Program-made: the position numbers and the translations under genes
Notes under the pieces: model-generated
The model's input: only the letters and a program-made list of their open reading frames with translations
The model's database searches: none
Told to the model about the DNA's origin: nothing
Assembly: GCF_004364975.1 (NCBI RefSeq)
Contig: NZ_SOBW01000008.1
Coordinates: forward strand, 990,610 to 1,054,609
DNA length: 64,000 nucleotides
Direction: 5' to 3'
From: Gelidibacter sediminis
GTDB taxonomy: Bacteria; Bacteroidota; Bacteroidia; Flavobacteriales; Flavobacteriaceae
Part shown: piece by piece, positions 8,501 through 16,911 of the stretch
Position numbering within the stretch: the stretch's first letter is position 1
How the letters are laid out: each line of letters begins with the position of its first letter

Positions 8501-11500
8501 GTTACGACTGATGGTGCATGTTCAGGGGCTTATACTGTAACAAGAACCTGGACTGCTATTGATACTTGTGGAAATGCTTCAACAGCATCGCAAGTTATCA
8601 ATGTAATGGATACTACAGGTCCTACAATAACTACATTAGCGTCTGATTTAGTTGTGGAATGTGATGGCAATGGAAACAACGGTGCCTTTGATGCTTGGTT
8701 AAATTCAAATGGTGGCGCTGTTGCTTCCGATGGCTGCTCCACTAATTTAACTTGGTCAAATAATTATGATGGCTCAACTTCAGATTGCTCTAAACCAGTT
8801 ATTGTCACGTTTACTGTAACTGACGAGTGTGGAAATACCAGCACAACAACGGGTAGCTATTCTATTATGGACTCTAATCCACCAGTGATTACTGCTGCAT
8901 CTGATGTGACTGTAGAATCTGATGGAAAAGGAAATATCCAGGACTTACAAAATTGGTTAGATACCAATGGCGGGGCTACTGCAACTGATGATTGTTCTGC
9001 AATCTCATGGTCTAATAACTTTACAAGCTTATCAGATTTATGTGGACCAACAGGTGCTGCTACTGTAACCTTTACTGCTACTGACGGTTGTGGAAACGCA
9101 TCCAGTACTACTGCGACATTTACAATTATAGACACCATAGTTCCAGTTATATCACCATTACCTGATGTAACAACTATTGAATGTACTGAAACACCAAACT
9201 TTGCACCAGTAACTGCTATAGATTCTTGTGGTTCTCCAGTAACGCTGTCGTTCATAGACACCACTACTCAAGGAGAATGTGACAATACATATTCAATTAC
9301 CAGAACATGGACAGCAACTGATTTCTGTGGAAATACTGCAACAGCATCACAAACAATCAATGTGCAGGATACAACAGCGCCAGTTTTTGAACCTTTACCT
9401 GCAGAATCGACTATAGACTGTGATGCTACTCCAAGTTTTGCGCAAGCATCGGCAACAGACGCATGTGGCTCTGAGGTAACCTTAACATTTGAGGACACTA
9501 CCACCGCGGGTAACTGCGAAAACACCTATTCTGTAACTAGAATCTGGACAGCCATTGATACTTGTGGAAATGTTGCAACTGCATCTCAAACAATTAATGT
9601 TCAAGACACAACCGCACCAGTCATTTCTGCGCTCCCTGCTGAATCGACCATTGAATGCGGTGCAACACCAAATTTTGCTGAGGCAACGGCAACAGATAGT
9701 TGTGGATCTGAAGTGTCCTTAACTTTTGAAGATACCACTACTGCTGGTGAATGTGAAGGTGCATATTCTATAACTAGAACATGGACAGCGACTGACGCTT
9801 GTGGAAATGCATCAACGGCATCGCAGACTATTAACGTTCAAGACACTACAGCACCAGTCATTTCTGCACTGCCTGCAGAGTCCACTATTGAATGTGGGGC
9901 AACACCAGCTTTTGCACAAGCAATTGCAACAGATGCTTGTGGATCTGAAGTATCCTTAACTTTTGAAGAGGTAACGACACCTGGTTCAACTGAAGGTGTT
10001 AGTGCGATTACAAGAACTTGGACAGCGGTAGATGCATGTGGAAATGTTTCTACGGCATCTCAAACAATAAATGTACAAGATAATACAGCACCTGTGTTTG
10101 CAGAATTGCCTGCAGATTCAACAATTGAATGTGGTGCTACACCAAACTTCGCTGAAGCCACGGCTACTGATGTGTGTAGTACTGAAGTTACGTTATCTTT
10201 TGAAGATATAACCACTGCTGGCGAATGTGAAGGTACTTATGCCATTACAAGAATATGGACCGCAACTGATGCATATGGCAACGCTTCAACGGCATCGCAA
10301 ACCATTAACGTTCAAGACACAACGCCACCAGTATTTGCAGCATTACCGGCTGAAACTACAGTGGACTGTGATGTAACACCAAGCTTCGCTGAAGCTTCTG
10401 CTACTGACACCTGTGGGTCTGAAGTAACATTAACTTTTGAAGACACCACTACTGCTGGTGAATGTGAAGGTGCATATTCTATAACAAGAACATGGACAGC
10501 GACTGACGCTTGTGGAAATGCATCAACGGCATCGCAGACCATTCACGTTCAAGACACAACTCCACCAGTATTTGCAGCATTACCGGCTGAAACTACAGTA
10601 GACTGTGATGTAACACCGAGCTTCGCTGAAGCTTCTGCTACTGACTCCTGTGGGTCTGAAGTAACATTAACTTTTGAAGATACCACTACAGCTGGTGAAT
10701 GTGAAGGTGCATATTCTATAACTAGAACATGGACAGCGACTGACGCTTGTGGAAATGCATCAACGGCATCGCAAACCATTAACGTTCAAGACACAACGCC
10801 ACCAGTATTTGCAGCATTACCGGCTGAAACTACAGTAGACTGTGATGTAACACCAAGCTTCGCTGAAGCTTCTGCTACTGACACCTGTGGGTCTGAAGTA
10901 ACATTAACTTTTGAAGACACCACTACTGCTGGTGAATGTGAAGGTGCATATTCTATAACTAGAACATGGACAGCGACTGACGCTTGTGGAAATGCATCAA
11001 CGGCATCGCAGACCATTAACGTTCAAGACACAACGCCACCAGTATTTACAGCATTACCGGCTGAAACTACAGTAAACTGTGATGTAACACCGAGCTTCGC
11101 TGAAGCTTCTGCCACTGACACCTGTGGGTCTGAAGTAACATTAACTTTTGAAGACATCACTACCGCTGGTGAATGTGAAGGTGCATATTCTATAACTAGA
11201 ACATGGACGGCGACTGACGCCTGTGGTAATGCTTCTACAGCATCACAAACAATAAATGTATTGGATACTACACCTCCTAGCCTAGTTACTGAATATGATT
11301 CAGAACTTACTATAGCTTGTGATAACATTCCTACTGCCCCAGAATTGGTGTTTGAAGATGCTTGTTCAAGCAATATTAATGTTGTATTCACTGAAACTTC
11401 TACAGCTTCTGAAAGCTCGCCAGATTATGTAATAACAAGAACTTGGACAGCAACAGATACTTGTGAGAATGAAGCGGTATACAACCAAATCATCAATGTG

Positions 11501-12073
11501 AATCCTGCTAATGTTATTACGACTACTGACACTGAACTTTGTAATGGAGATGACATCAATTTTGATCTCTTTGAGTTGTTAAGTGGTTCTTATGATACCA
11601 ATGGACAATGGACAGTAGTTACTGGCAACGCAAGCTTAGATGGCAGTCTATTTAATCCATACCAATTGGAATTAGGAACATACTCTTTTATGTATTCATT
11701 ATCTGACGAGTTCTGTACAACTGAAACTGTGGTAAATATTACCTTAAATGATGATTGTGTAGTATTACCGTGTGGAGCTGAAGATGTGATCATCTCAAAA
11801 GCAGTGACTACGTATGCTGACGGAAAGAATGATTTCTTTACTGTAACCGGCGTTGAGTCTTGCGGGTTCACTGTGGAACTCCAGATATTCAATCGCTGGG
11901 GTGCATTGATCTATGAGTCTAAGAATTACCAAAATGATTGGAATGGTGCGTCATCAAAAGCATCCATCGGAAACTCTAACTATGTACCAACGGGAACATA
12001 CTACTATATCGTTAATCTTAAAAACAGTGGATTACAACCTTTTGCAGGTCCAATCTACGTTGCAACCAAATAA
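5597..12073 (+). CDS. Giant repeat surface protein with type B T9SS sorting domain (SprB-like adhesin)
   Basis: The 2158-residue protein starts with a signal peptide (residues 1-27, ending VFSQ). Next come a lectin-like or unknown N-domain (30-190), a PKD domain (192-272, with YKWDINNDGSVEYT), a SprB-type repeat (275-352) and a first HYR-like module (360-451). Nineteen tandem HYR-like modules fill residues 452-1968, mostly 79 residues long with four cysteines each. A spacer (1970-2052) leads to a type B gliding-motility-associated C-terminal domain (2055-2158, FNRWGALIYES). That domain directs export by the type IX secretion system. Similar proteins are cell-surface adhesins; SprB of Flavobacterium johnsoniae drives gliding. 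The ligand is unknown. The next two genes, 10 and 5 bp apart, encode the expected export and anchoring partners. Confidence 0.88.
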   Translation: MKTITHQIIIKPCLFLMVFLIQSFVFSQTQPFYIDSDSGESNSLSISADVTLSKDVLADCTANDFTLANLYLADENGNPLANTCTPGTTQSAFIYVKFAANTNANRYSLFLDYDVYVNGEEGEHRSACLYEKQAIPVGQNLRLQEINWTCGDRIELKNFYMAWQSTSNASCGTNPAKCYQNPPGFVVNAPLIANFTSASNCDSYVVQLTSTTTGGDINNPYTYKWDINNDGSVEYTTANPSHNFGVPGTYQVKLQVTDAVGKVDSQIHAITVNPILQNLTLTSSIIACSGGNTGEILASGVTGGVGNYTYSISPKPSGYVQNGAQFTNLPAGSYTVTVSDENNCTISADTTISVAESTTPSITAPANFTVEGCTTAEIKNNGSTALSFSTTPVNITTTEFTAEGGTFTESNVSITYQDAQFGTCPIVITRTFTITNDCGNSASATQTINIADTIAPVFAALPSPSTIECGATPNFAQATATDACGGEVNLTFVDVTTPGSCDGTYAITRTWTATDACGNASTASQTININDTTAPVFASLPAPSTIECGATPNFAQATATDACGGEVTLTYEDTTTPGSCEGAYAITRTWTATDACGNASTASQTININDTTAPVFAALPAPSIIECGATPNFTQASATDACGDEVNLTFVDVTTTGSCDGTYAITRTWTATDACGNASTASQTININDTTAPVFAALPAPSTIECGATPNFAQATATDACGGEVSLSYEDITTPGSCDGTYAITRTWTAIDACGNASTASQTININDTTAPVFAALPAPSTIECGATPNFAQASALDACGGEVTLTYEDTTSPGSCEGAYAITRTWTATDACGNASTASQTININDTTAPVFAALPDETTIDCEQTPSFVQATATDACDSDITLTFEDVTTPGLCEGAYTITRTWTATDNCGNASTAAQIINVQDITAPVFAALPNESTIECSETPSFAQATAVDACGSSVTLTFKDVTTDGACSGAYTVTRTWTAIDTCGNASTASQVINVMDTTGPTITTLASDLVVECDGNGNNGAFDAWLNSNGGAVASDGCSTNLTWSNNYDGSTSDCSKPVIVTFTVTDECGNTSTTTGSYSIMDSNPPVITAASDVTVESDGKGNIQDLQNWLDTNGGATATDDCSAISWSNNFTSLSDLCGPTGAATVTFTATDGCGNASSTTATFTIIDTIVPVISPLPDVTTIECTETPNFAPVTAIDSCGSPVTLSFIDTTTQGECDNTYSITRTWTATDFCGNTATASQTINVQDTTAPVFEPLPAESTIDCDATPSFAQASATDACGSEVTLTFEDTTTAGNCENTYSVTRIWTAIDTCGNVATASQTINVQDTTAPVISALPAESTIECGATPNFAEATATDSCGSEVSLTFEDTTTAGECEGAYSITRTWTATDACGNASTASQTINVQDTTAPVISALPAESTIECGATPAFAQAIATDACGSEVSLTFEEVTTPGSTEGVSAITRTWTAVDACGNVSTASQTINVQDNTAPVFAELPADSTIECGATPNFAEATATDVCSTEVTLSFEDITTAGECEGTYAITRIWTATDAYGNASTASQTINVQDTTPPVFAALPAETTVDCDVTPSFAEASATDTCGSEVTLTFEDTTTAGECEGAYSITRTWTATDACGNASTASQTIHVQDTTPPVFAALPAETTVDCDVTPSFAEASATDSCGSEVTLTFEDTTTAGECEGAYSITRTWTATDACGNASTASQTINVQDTTPPVFAALPAETTVDCDVTPSFAEASATDTCGSEVTLTFEDTTTAGECEGAYSITRTWTATDACGNASTASQTINVQDTTPPVFTALPAETTVNCDVTPSFAEASATDTCGSEVTLTFEDITTAGECEGAYSITRTWTATDACGNASTASQTINVLDTTPPSLVTEYDSELTIACDNIPTAPELVFEDACSSNINVVFTETSTASESSPDYVITRTWTATDTCENEAVYNQIINVNPANVITTTDTELCNGDDINFDLFELLSGSYDTNGQWTVVTGNASLDGSLFNPYQLELGTYSFMYSLSDEFCTTETVVNITLNDDCVVLPCGAEDVIISKAVTTYADGKNDFFTVTGVESCGFTVELQIFNRWGALIYESKNYQNDWNGASSKASIGNSNYVPTGTYYYIVNLKNSGLQPFAGPIYVATK
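6950..8608 (+). repeat. First array: seven 237-bp coding tandem repeats
   Basis: Units start at 6950, 7187, 7424, 7661, 7898, 8135 and 8372, exactly 237 bp (79 codons) apart. The first five are very similar at DNA level and share the INDTTAPVFAALPAPSTIEC type; the last two are more diverged. The array is in frame inside the adhesin gene. Confidence 0.9.
8609..9130 (+). repeat. Two divergent 261-bp (87-residue) HYR modules
   Basis: Units start at 8609 and 8870. They share the TVTD.CGN ending with the 79-residue modules but carry an extra loop (NGNNGAFDAWLNSNGG and its partner) and have not been homogenised with their neighbours. They separate the two homogeneous arrays. Confidence 0.85.
9131..11263 (+). 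repeat. Second array: nine 237-bp coding tandem repeats
   Basis: Units start at 9131, 9368, 9605, 9842, 10079, 10316, 10553, 10790 and 11027. Units at 10316, 10553, 10790 and 11027 are near-identical: by eye the first two differ at about nine of 237 bases. A degenerate further unit begins at 11264. Confidence 0.9.
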
Positions 12074-12083
12074 CTTTTAACCT

Positions 12084-13001
12084 ATGAAATTCTTAAAGTT
12101 TAATATTATCGTTTTCATACTGTTCACTAGCTGGATGGGAGTTGCACAACAATTGCCACAGTTTACACAGTATATGTATAACACCATCTCTATCAACCCA
12201 GCGTACGCTGGTAGTCGTGAGACCTTGAGCATGGTTGGTTTGCACAGAAGTCAATGGGTAGGACTCGAAGGAGCACCAACAACCCAGACTTTATCCATAC
12301 ATACTCCATTGCGCAATGAGAAAATTGGTCTCGGTATGTCATTTATTAATGACGAATTGGGATATCAAAACTTCCAATATTTGTATGCTGATTTTTCATA
12401 CACTATTCAGACAGGACAAAATACGAAACTAGCTTTCGGATTAAAAGGTGGTTTTACCGGTTTTAGTTTGGATCCCGAATTTAGGGAAGCAGAATTTGAT
12501 GACCCTGTAATTTATGGCTATGAGAATAGATGGAAACCAAATATTGGTGCTGGTGCTTATTGGCATTCAAACAGGTGGTATTTAGGTTTATCTGCACCCC
12601 GACTATTAAACTCTGATTATAATGGCGAGCAAGAATTTGAGGCATTGGAGCGATTAAGCTACTATTTTACAGGAGGGTACGTTTTTGATGTAGGTGCAAC
12701 TACCAAATTTAAACCTGCATTTATGCTAAAAGCAACCAATGGTGCACCATTATCCTTAGATCTGACCGCCAACTTCCTTTTTAATGATGTATTCTGGATT
12801 GGTGGAGGCTATAGAATTGACGAAAGAACCTCTGCTATTAGCGGGATAGCTGATTTTCAGGTGTCTAAACAATTAAGGATTGGATATGCATATGAATATC
12901 CATTCTCAGACCTAAGACCTTATACCAGTGGTACTCATGAAATTCTCTTGATGTTCGAAATCTTTAAAAGTAAACGTATTAAATCGCCTCGATACTTCTA
13001 A
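12084..13001 (+). CDS. PorP/SprF family type IX secretion partner protein
   Basis: The 305-residue product has a signal peptide (cleavage after GVAQ, about residue 22) and the family hallmark LPQFTQYMYNTISINPAYAG, followed by RSQWVGLEGAPTTQTLS and outer-membrane beta strands. The family is known to be needed for secretion and surface attachment of proteins with type B C-terminal domains, each partner usually acting on the substrate encoded beside it. Here the adhesin with such a domain ends 10 bp upstream, and the OmpA-like gene begins 5 bp downstream, so the three are surely one operon. It is therefore most likely the dedicated partner of that adhesin, not the general PorP component. Confidence 0.9.
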   Translation: MKFLKFNIIVFILFTSWMGVAQQLPQFTQYMYNTISINPAYAGSRETLSMVGLHRSQWVGLEGAPTTQTLSIHTPLRNEKIGLGMSFINDELGYQNFQYLYADFSYTIQTGQNTKLAFGLKGGFTGFSLDPEFREAEFDDPVIYGYENRWKPNIGAGAYWHSNRWYLGLSAPRLLNSDYNGEQEFEALERLSYYFTGGYVFDVGATTKFKPAFMLKATNGAPLSLDLTANFLFNDVFWIGGGYRIDERTSAISGIADFQVSKQLRIGYAYEYPFSDLRPYTSGTHEILLMFEIFKSKRIKSPRYF

Positions 13002-13006
13002 AACCT

Positions 13007-14920
13007 ATGACTATGAAAACAAAATTATTTATATTTCTTTTTGCGCTTAGTAGCACGTTCATGGTTGCTCAAAAAAAATTGGCTGATAAATTCTTCGAGA
13101 ATTATGCCTATGTAAAAGCAACAGAGCTCTATGAGGAAGCCGTTAAAAAAGGTGACAGCAGTGAGCATGTTTTAACGAGATTAGGAGATTGTTACTATAA
13201 CAACTCAAGGTCTAAGGAAGCTGCCCTATGGTATGGAAAGGCTGTAAACAAATACAACAAAATTAATCCAGAATACATTTTTAGATATATTCAAAGTTTA
13301 AGAAGTATTGGTAATTATGTTGAAGCTGACAAATGGTTAGTTAAATTTAAAGAAATTCAAAGTGGCGACAGTCGGGTTAAAGACTTTGATGCCAATAATC
13401 TTGAGATGTACGAAGAGTTAGCCTCTACAGAGGATGTTGTTGTAGAAATTGAAAATTTGCCATTTAATAGTGAGTTCTCTGATTTTGGTGGGTATACAGC
13501 TAACGGTAATTTGTATTTTGCATCTTCAAGACATAAGGATTTAAAAAAGAACTACGGGTGGAATGATGAACCTTTTTTAGATTTATATGTGCTATCTGTA
13601 ACCGACTCGTTAGGAAAAAAGAATTTTGGTGAACCTGATTTTATCAAGTCTTCAAAAATTAACACAGCCTATCATGAAGCCACATTAGCCATTACCAATG
13701 ATGGCCAAACAATGTACTTTACCAGAGATAATGTGACAAAAAGAAACAAATTGGATTATGATCGCAAAGGTACCTCCCATCTTAAATTGTACAAAGCATC
13801 TTTAAAAGATGGCCAATGGGAGTCTATTGTAGAGTTGCCTTTTAATGATACTTACTTTTCTAATGGACACCCAACATTAAGTCCAGATAACACAAAATTA
13901 TATTTCGTATCAGATCGTGAAGGTGGATTTGGTCAAACGGATATATACGTTGTTGATATTTTAGAAGACGGAAAATATAGCACACCTAAAAATTTAGGAC
14001 CTAGGGTAAATACTGCGGGACGTGAAATGTTTCCTTTTGTAGCTAAAGACAGTACATTCTACTTCTCCTCAGATGGCTATTTAAATTTAGGGCTATTGGA
14101 TATTTACAAATCTAACATTTTAAAAGACGAAAATGCTCAACCGGAAAACTTAGGAGCTCCTTATAATAGCGGCTATGATGATTTTGCATACTTCATGGAC
14201 GATAGTACCAAAACAGGTTATTTTTCTTCTAACAGACCAGGAGGTAAAGGTAGTGATGACATTTACCGTTTTAACGCAGAACCTTGTGCACAAAGGATTG
14301 AAGGTATTGCTAGAGACCTTAAAACTAATGAGCTACTTGCAAATGTGGAAGTGAAGTTAATTAACAGTAATGGAAAGATAATTGCTACCGTAATGACCAC
14401 TGAAACTGGTGCATTTAAATTTGATGCAGATTGTGATAAAGACTATACAGTATTAGGTAGCAAAAAAGATTACAAGGACGATATGAAAAAGGTGGCTACC
14501 AACTTCGAAAATGGAAAGGTAAATAATGCCGATCTCTACTTAACACCATTAATAGACAATGATCAAATTGTGATCAATCCTATTTTCTTCGATTTCGATA
14601 AATGGAATATTAGGACAGACGCTGAATATGAATTGGAGCATATTGTGGATGTCATGAGAGAACACCCAGAAATGGTCATCAAAATAGAATCGCATACGGA
14701 CAGTAGAGGAAGTGATAATTATAACATGAAATTGTCTGACCGAAGAGCGAAATCTACTAGAGACTATATTCTATCCCGTGGCATTGCCAAAGAACGTATA
14801 GAAAGTGCTATAGGTTACGGAGAAACCCAGTTATTGAATAAATGTTCTAACGGCGTAAAATGTAGTTCTGAAGAACATCAACTAAATAGAAGATCCTACT
14901 TCTATATTTTAAAGAAATAG
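13007..14920 (+). CDS. OmpA-family protein with TPR, PD40 propeller and carboxypeptidase-like domains
   Basis: The 637-residue protein has a signal peptide (to about residue 22), TPR-like helices (about 25-130), WD40-like PD40 blades (about 150-420, with LSPDNTKLYFVSDREGG), a carboxypeptidase regulatory-like beta sandwich (about 430-505) and a C-terminal OmpA peptidoglycan-binding domain (about 520-637, with FFDFDKWNI, SHTDSRGSDNYN and RRS). Such proteins follow PorP/SprF genes in Bacteroidota, as SprD/SprC-region genes do. A role in anchoring the adhesin complex to the cell wall is an inference. The start may be the ATG at 13007 or the third codon. The operon terminator follows at 14941-14970. 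Confidence 0.88.
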   Translation: MTMKTKLFIFLFALSSTFMVAQKKLADKFFENYAYVKATELYEEAVKKGDSSEHVLTRLGDCYYNNSRSKEAALWYGKAVNKYNKINPEYIFRYIQSLRSIGNYVEADKWLVKFKEIQSGDSRVKDFDANNLEMYEELASTEDVVVEIENLPFNSEFSDFGGYTANGNLYFASSRHKDLKKNYGWNDEPFLDLYVLSVTDSLGKKNFGEPDFIKSSKINTAYHEATLAITNDGQTMYFTRDNVTKRNKLDYDRKGTSHLKLYKASLKDGQWESIVELPFNDTYFSNGHPTLSPDNTKLYFVSDREGGFGQTDIYVVDILEDGKYSTPKNLGPRVNTAGREMFPFVAKDSTFYFSSDGYLNLGLLDIYKSNILKDENAQPENLGAPYNSGYDDFAYFMDDSTKTGYFSSNRPGGKGSDDIYRFNAEPCAQRIEGIARDLKTNELLANVEVKLINSNGKIIATVMTTETGAFKFDADCDKDYTVLGSKKDYKDDMKKVATNFENGKVNNADLYLTPLIDNDQIVINPIFFDFDKWNIRTDAEYELEHIVDVMREHPEMVIKIESHTDSRGSDNYNMKLSDRRAKSTRDYILSRGIAKERIESAIGYGETQLLNKCSNGVKCSSEEHQLNRRSYFYILKK

Positions 14921-14940
14921 CAATAACATAATTATCATTA

Positions 14941-14970
14941 AAAAGCAGACTCAAGAGTCTGCTTTTTTTT
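14941..14970 (+). terminator. Terminator of the adhesin operon
   Basis: AAGCAGACTC (14943-14952) and GAGTCTGCTT (14955-14964) form a perfect 10-bp stem with a 2-nt gap followed by eight T, 20 bp after the last stop codon. Confidence 0.9.
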
Positions 14971-15121
14971 ATATATGGTTTTACAATTAGCCGTCACTGA
15001 AAAAGTGTAAGCATTTTTTCTTATGTAATGTAATCGAAATAATGATCATAAAATGCACCTCTAGATTCCGTTTATGAAAAAAACTTTTCTGGTAACCCGT
15101 AAATAGAGTCAATTATAAGAA

Positions 15122-15147
15122 TAAAAAAACCACTCATAGAGTGGCTC
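15122..15147 (-). terminator. Terminator of the CAP-domain lipoprotein gene
   Basis: CCACTC (15130-15135) pairs with GAGTGG (15139-15144) around ATA. On the minus strand it is followed by seven T, 35 bp after the stop. Confidence 0.75.
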
Positions 15148-15181
15148 TTTACAAAATAACTAAACTTAAAAATCAATTATA

Positions 15182-15673
15182 TTATCGTTTGATGAAGATA
15201 TTGGTAAAATACCATTTACCTTCTAAATTTTTCTCTGCTGAAATATCAAAATCTGTAAAATCACCTTCTATAACGGCCTTATGACCAGGACTGTTTAACC
15301 ATGCCTTTACAACTGATTCAGCTGACGTGTAGGAGTAAGCTACATTTTCAGAAACCTTCGTGGCTGAGGCATTATTAACCAAGCTTTCTTTACGTTGGTA
15401 AAAATTATCATGGTTAACCTGATTAACGCTTACCATATAATCAGTGTGTGTGTATGCCACAGATTTTATAATACTTAAGTTGTTTAAGGCAGTCAACCCT
15501 AAATTTAGTCTATGTGCATTAATTAACTCAAGAATTTCTACTTCAATAGTCTTGGTTGCTGGTACATTTATAGCTGTAGGATCTAATTGTTGCTCATCTA
15601 GTTTTTCTGAAGAGCAAGAGAACGTAAGCATGGCAACGAAGGCCAACAAAGGCAGGTATAGCGTAGGTTTCAT
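15182..15673 (-). CDS. CAP-domain (SCP/PR-1) lipoprotein
   Basis: The 163-residue protein begins with a lipoprotein signal (hydrophobic core then LTFSC, cysteine 20). The mature part shows a bacterial CAP domain: VEILELINAHRLNLGL, AYTHTDYMVSVNQVNHDNFY, SENVAYSYTSAESVVKAWLNSPGHKAVIEG. The two histidines and the glutamate of the CAP cavity appear present (H in NHDNF, E in SENVA, H in PGHKA). Family members are secreted or surface proteins of varied, mostly unknown function. The gene stands alone between two non-coding stretches, with its own terminator, and its upstream region contains repeated ATCGATGAAA motifs. Confidence 0.85.
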   Translation of the reverse strand: MKPTLYLPLLAFVAMLTFSCSSEKLDEQQLDPTAINVPATKTIEVEILELINAHRLNLGLTALNNLSIIKSVAYTHTDYMVSVNQVNHDNFYQRKESLVNNASATKVSENVAYSYTSAESVVKAWLNSPGHKAVIEGDFTDFDISAEKNLEGKWYFTNIFIKR

Positions 15674-16181
15674 ACGTGGATTATTCGATTTGGTCTAGCT
15701 AAATTAGAAGAGAAATCAACAAAAACTGTTAAAGAAATGTTAAAATCGATGAAAGACACACACTTAATCGATTTTTTATGTCAATCATCGATGAAATGCA
15801 CGTTTTGACAAAAATTTTTGTGCTTTGGTCGTTGAAAATAGCATTTCATCGACAACGAAACGCCACTTATAGAATCTTTAAGACTTCTATAATGAAGATG
15901 TAAAATAGAGCTAAGCTAAACTCTAAAATTTTAAGGTAGAAAGTGAAAATGAGGCCTACTTTAGCGAAGTAGAAGCAGATCAGGTATAACCGTCATGAAA
16001 TTTTAAATAAAATAAATAATCTTATGAGTATTTACATGGCAATAGATTTGGAATATAAATTACGTTATCATGTCTAAGTTTTTTAAAGCTATTTAATTGC
16101 CGTAAAATAGACTTAATACATGCGCACATTAATAGTATTTATATAATTATAAAGTTATGGGTTTAAGTAGGGAGTTTATGT
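15674..16181. other. 508-bp non-coding region with clustered inverted repeats
   Basis: No ORF of note. Inverted repeats are AAAATCGAT/ATCGATTTT (15742-15750 and 15767-15775), a perfect 12-bp pair TCGATGAAATGC/GCATTTCATCGA (15788-15799 and 15841-15852), the palindrome ACAAAAATTTTTGT (about 15809-15822) and TTATAGAA/TTCTATAA (15867-15874 and 15885-15892). CTACTT/AAGTAG pairs further on. The motif ATCGATGAAA occurs at 15745 and 15787, with an inverted near-copy at 15844. It could be an operator region of the CAP gene or an uncharacterised RNA. Confidence 0.45.
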
Positions 16182-16829
16182 TTAAGGAGCCAAACGTTCC
16201 ATAATCCAATCAAATTCGTCATTCAGAAGGAATCGAATCCTGTCATGTAATCTATTGGGACGCCCTTGCCAGAATTCCATAGAAACCGGCTTTACTATAA
16301 ATCCGCCCCAATACGCAGGTCGCGGAATCTCCTTGGACTGATATTGCTTCTCAAGTTCGTGGAGGTTCATTTTAAGTACTTCTCTACTTTCAACAACTTC
16401 ACTTTGATGCGACACTAAAGCACCTAATTGACTTCCGCGCGGACGGGATTCAAAATAGCCGTCACTCATATTTGCCGCTATTTTTTCAGCCACACCTTTA
16501 ATAATAATTTGACGTTCTGCCTTGGGCCAAAAGAAGGATAAGCATACCTTCGGATTTTTGAGTATAGCTCTTCCTTTTTCGCTTTCATAATTGGTATAAA
16601 AAATAAAGCCTTCATGGGTGAATTTTTTAAGCAACACGACTCTACTTTTTGGAAAACCATCTAAACCAACTGTCGCTATGGTCATGGCATTGGTTTCTCC
16701 TTCATCAAAATTTGTATCCACTTCATGAAACCATTTCTGAAAAACTTCTAAAGGATTGTTGCTAATATTAGATTCCAACAATTCCTGTTTCTCGTAAGAT
16801 TTTCTATAATTCCCTAAGTCTGTATTCAT
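16182..16829 (-). CDS. pdxH: Pyridoxamine 5'-phosphate oxidase (PdxH)
   Basis: The 215-residue FMN enzyme oxidises pyridoxine or pyridoxamine phosphate to pyridoxal phosphate. Signatures seen are the N-terminal LGNYRKSYEKQEL, the FMN-binding GFPKSRVVLLKKF and FYTNYESEKGRAI, the phosphate-contact RPRGSQLGALVSHQS, and the C-terminal FWQGRPNRLHDRIRF with final ERLAP. The length is that of the family. The frame starts with ATG at 16829. It is monocistronic, and the oppositely oriented gene begins 82 bp away. Several PLP enzymes lie in the window (rocD, cysteine desulfurase) but not in the same unit. Confidence 0.95.
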   Translation of the reverse strand: MNTDLGNYRKSYEKQELLESNISNNPLEVFQKWFHEVDTNFDEGETNAMTIATVGLDGFPKSRVVLLKKFTHEGFIFYTNYESEKGRAILKNPKVCLSFFWPKAERQIIIKGVAEKIAANMSDGYFESRPRGSQLGALVSHQSEVVESREVLKMNLHELEKQYQSKEIPRPAYWGGFIVKPVSMEFWQGRPNRLHDRIRFLLNDEFDWIMERLAP

Positions 16830-16911
16830 TACAAATTTCGTAAAAGTTAAACGTAATTGATTTTTTTTTTGTTCATCAAATTCTTATAAATTTAACCAAA
16901 ATTTACCTGAA

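Noticed and set aside
6950-11263. Regular repeats as a possible CRISPR array
   Set aside because: Units are 237 bp, directly adjacent, in frame and translated as HYR-like modules; there are no spacers or cas genes.
8530-11391. Several open frames of 70-135 codons on the minus strand inside the adhesin gene, spaced 237 bp apart
   Set aside because: They are mirror frames of the tandem repeats, have no start signals, and their period equals the repeat period.
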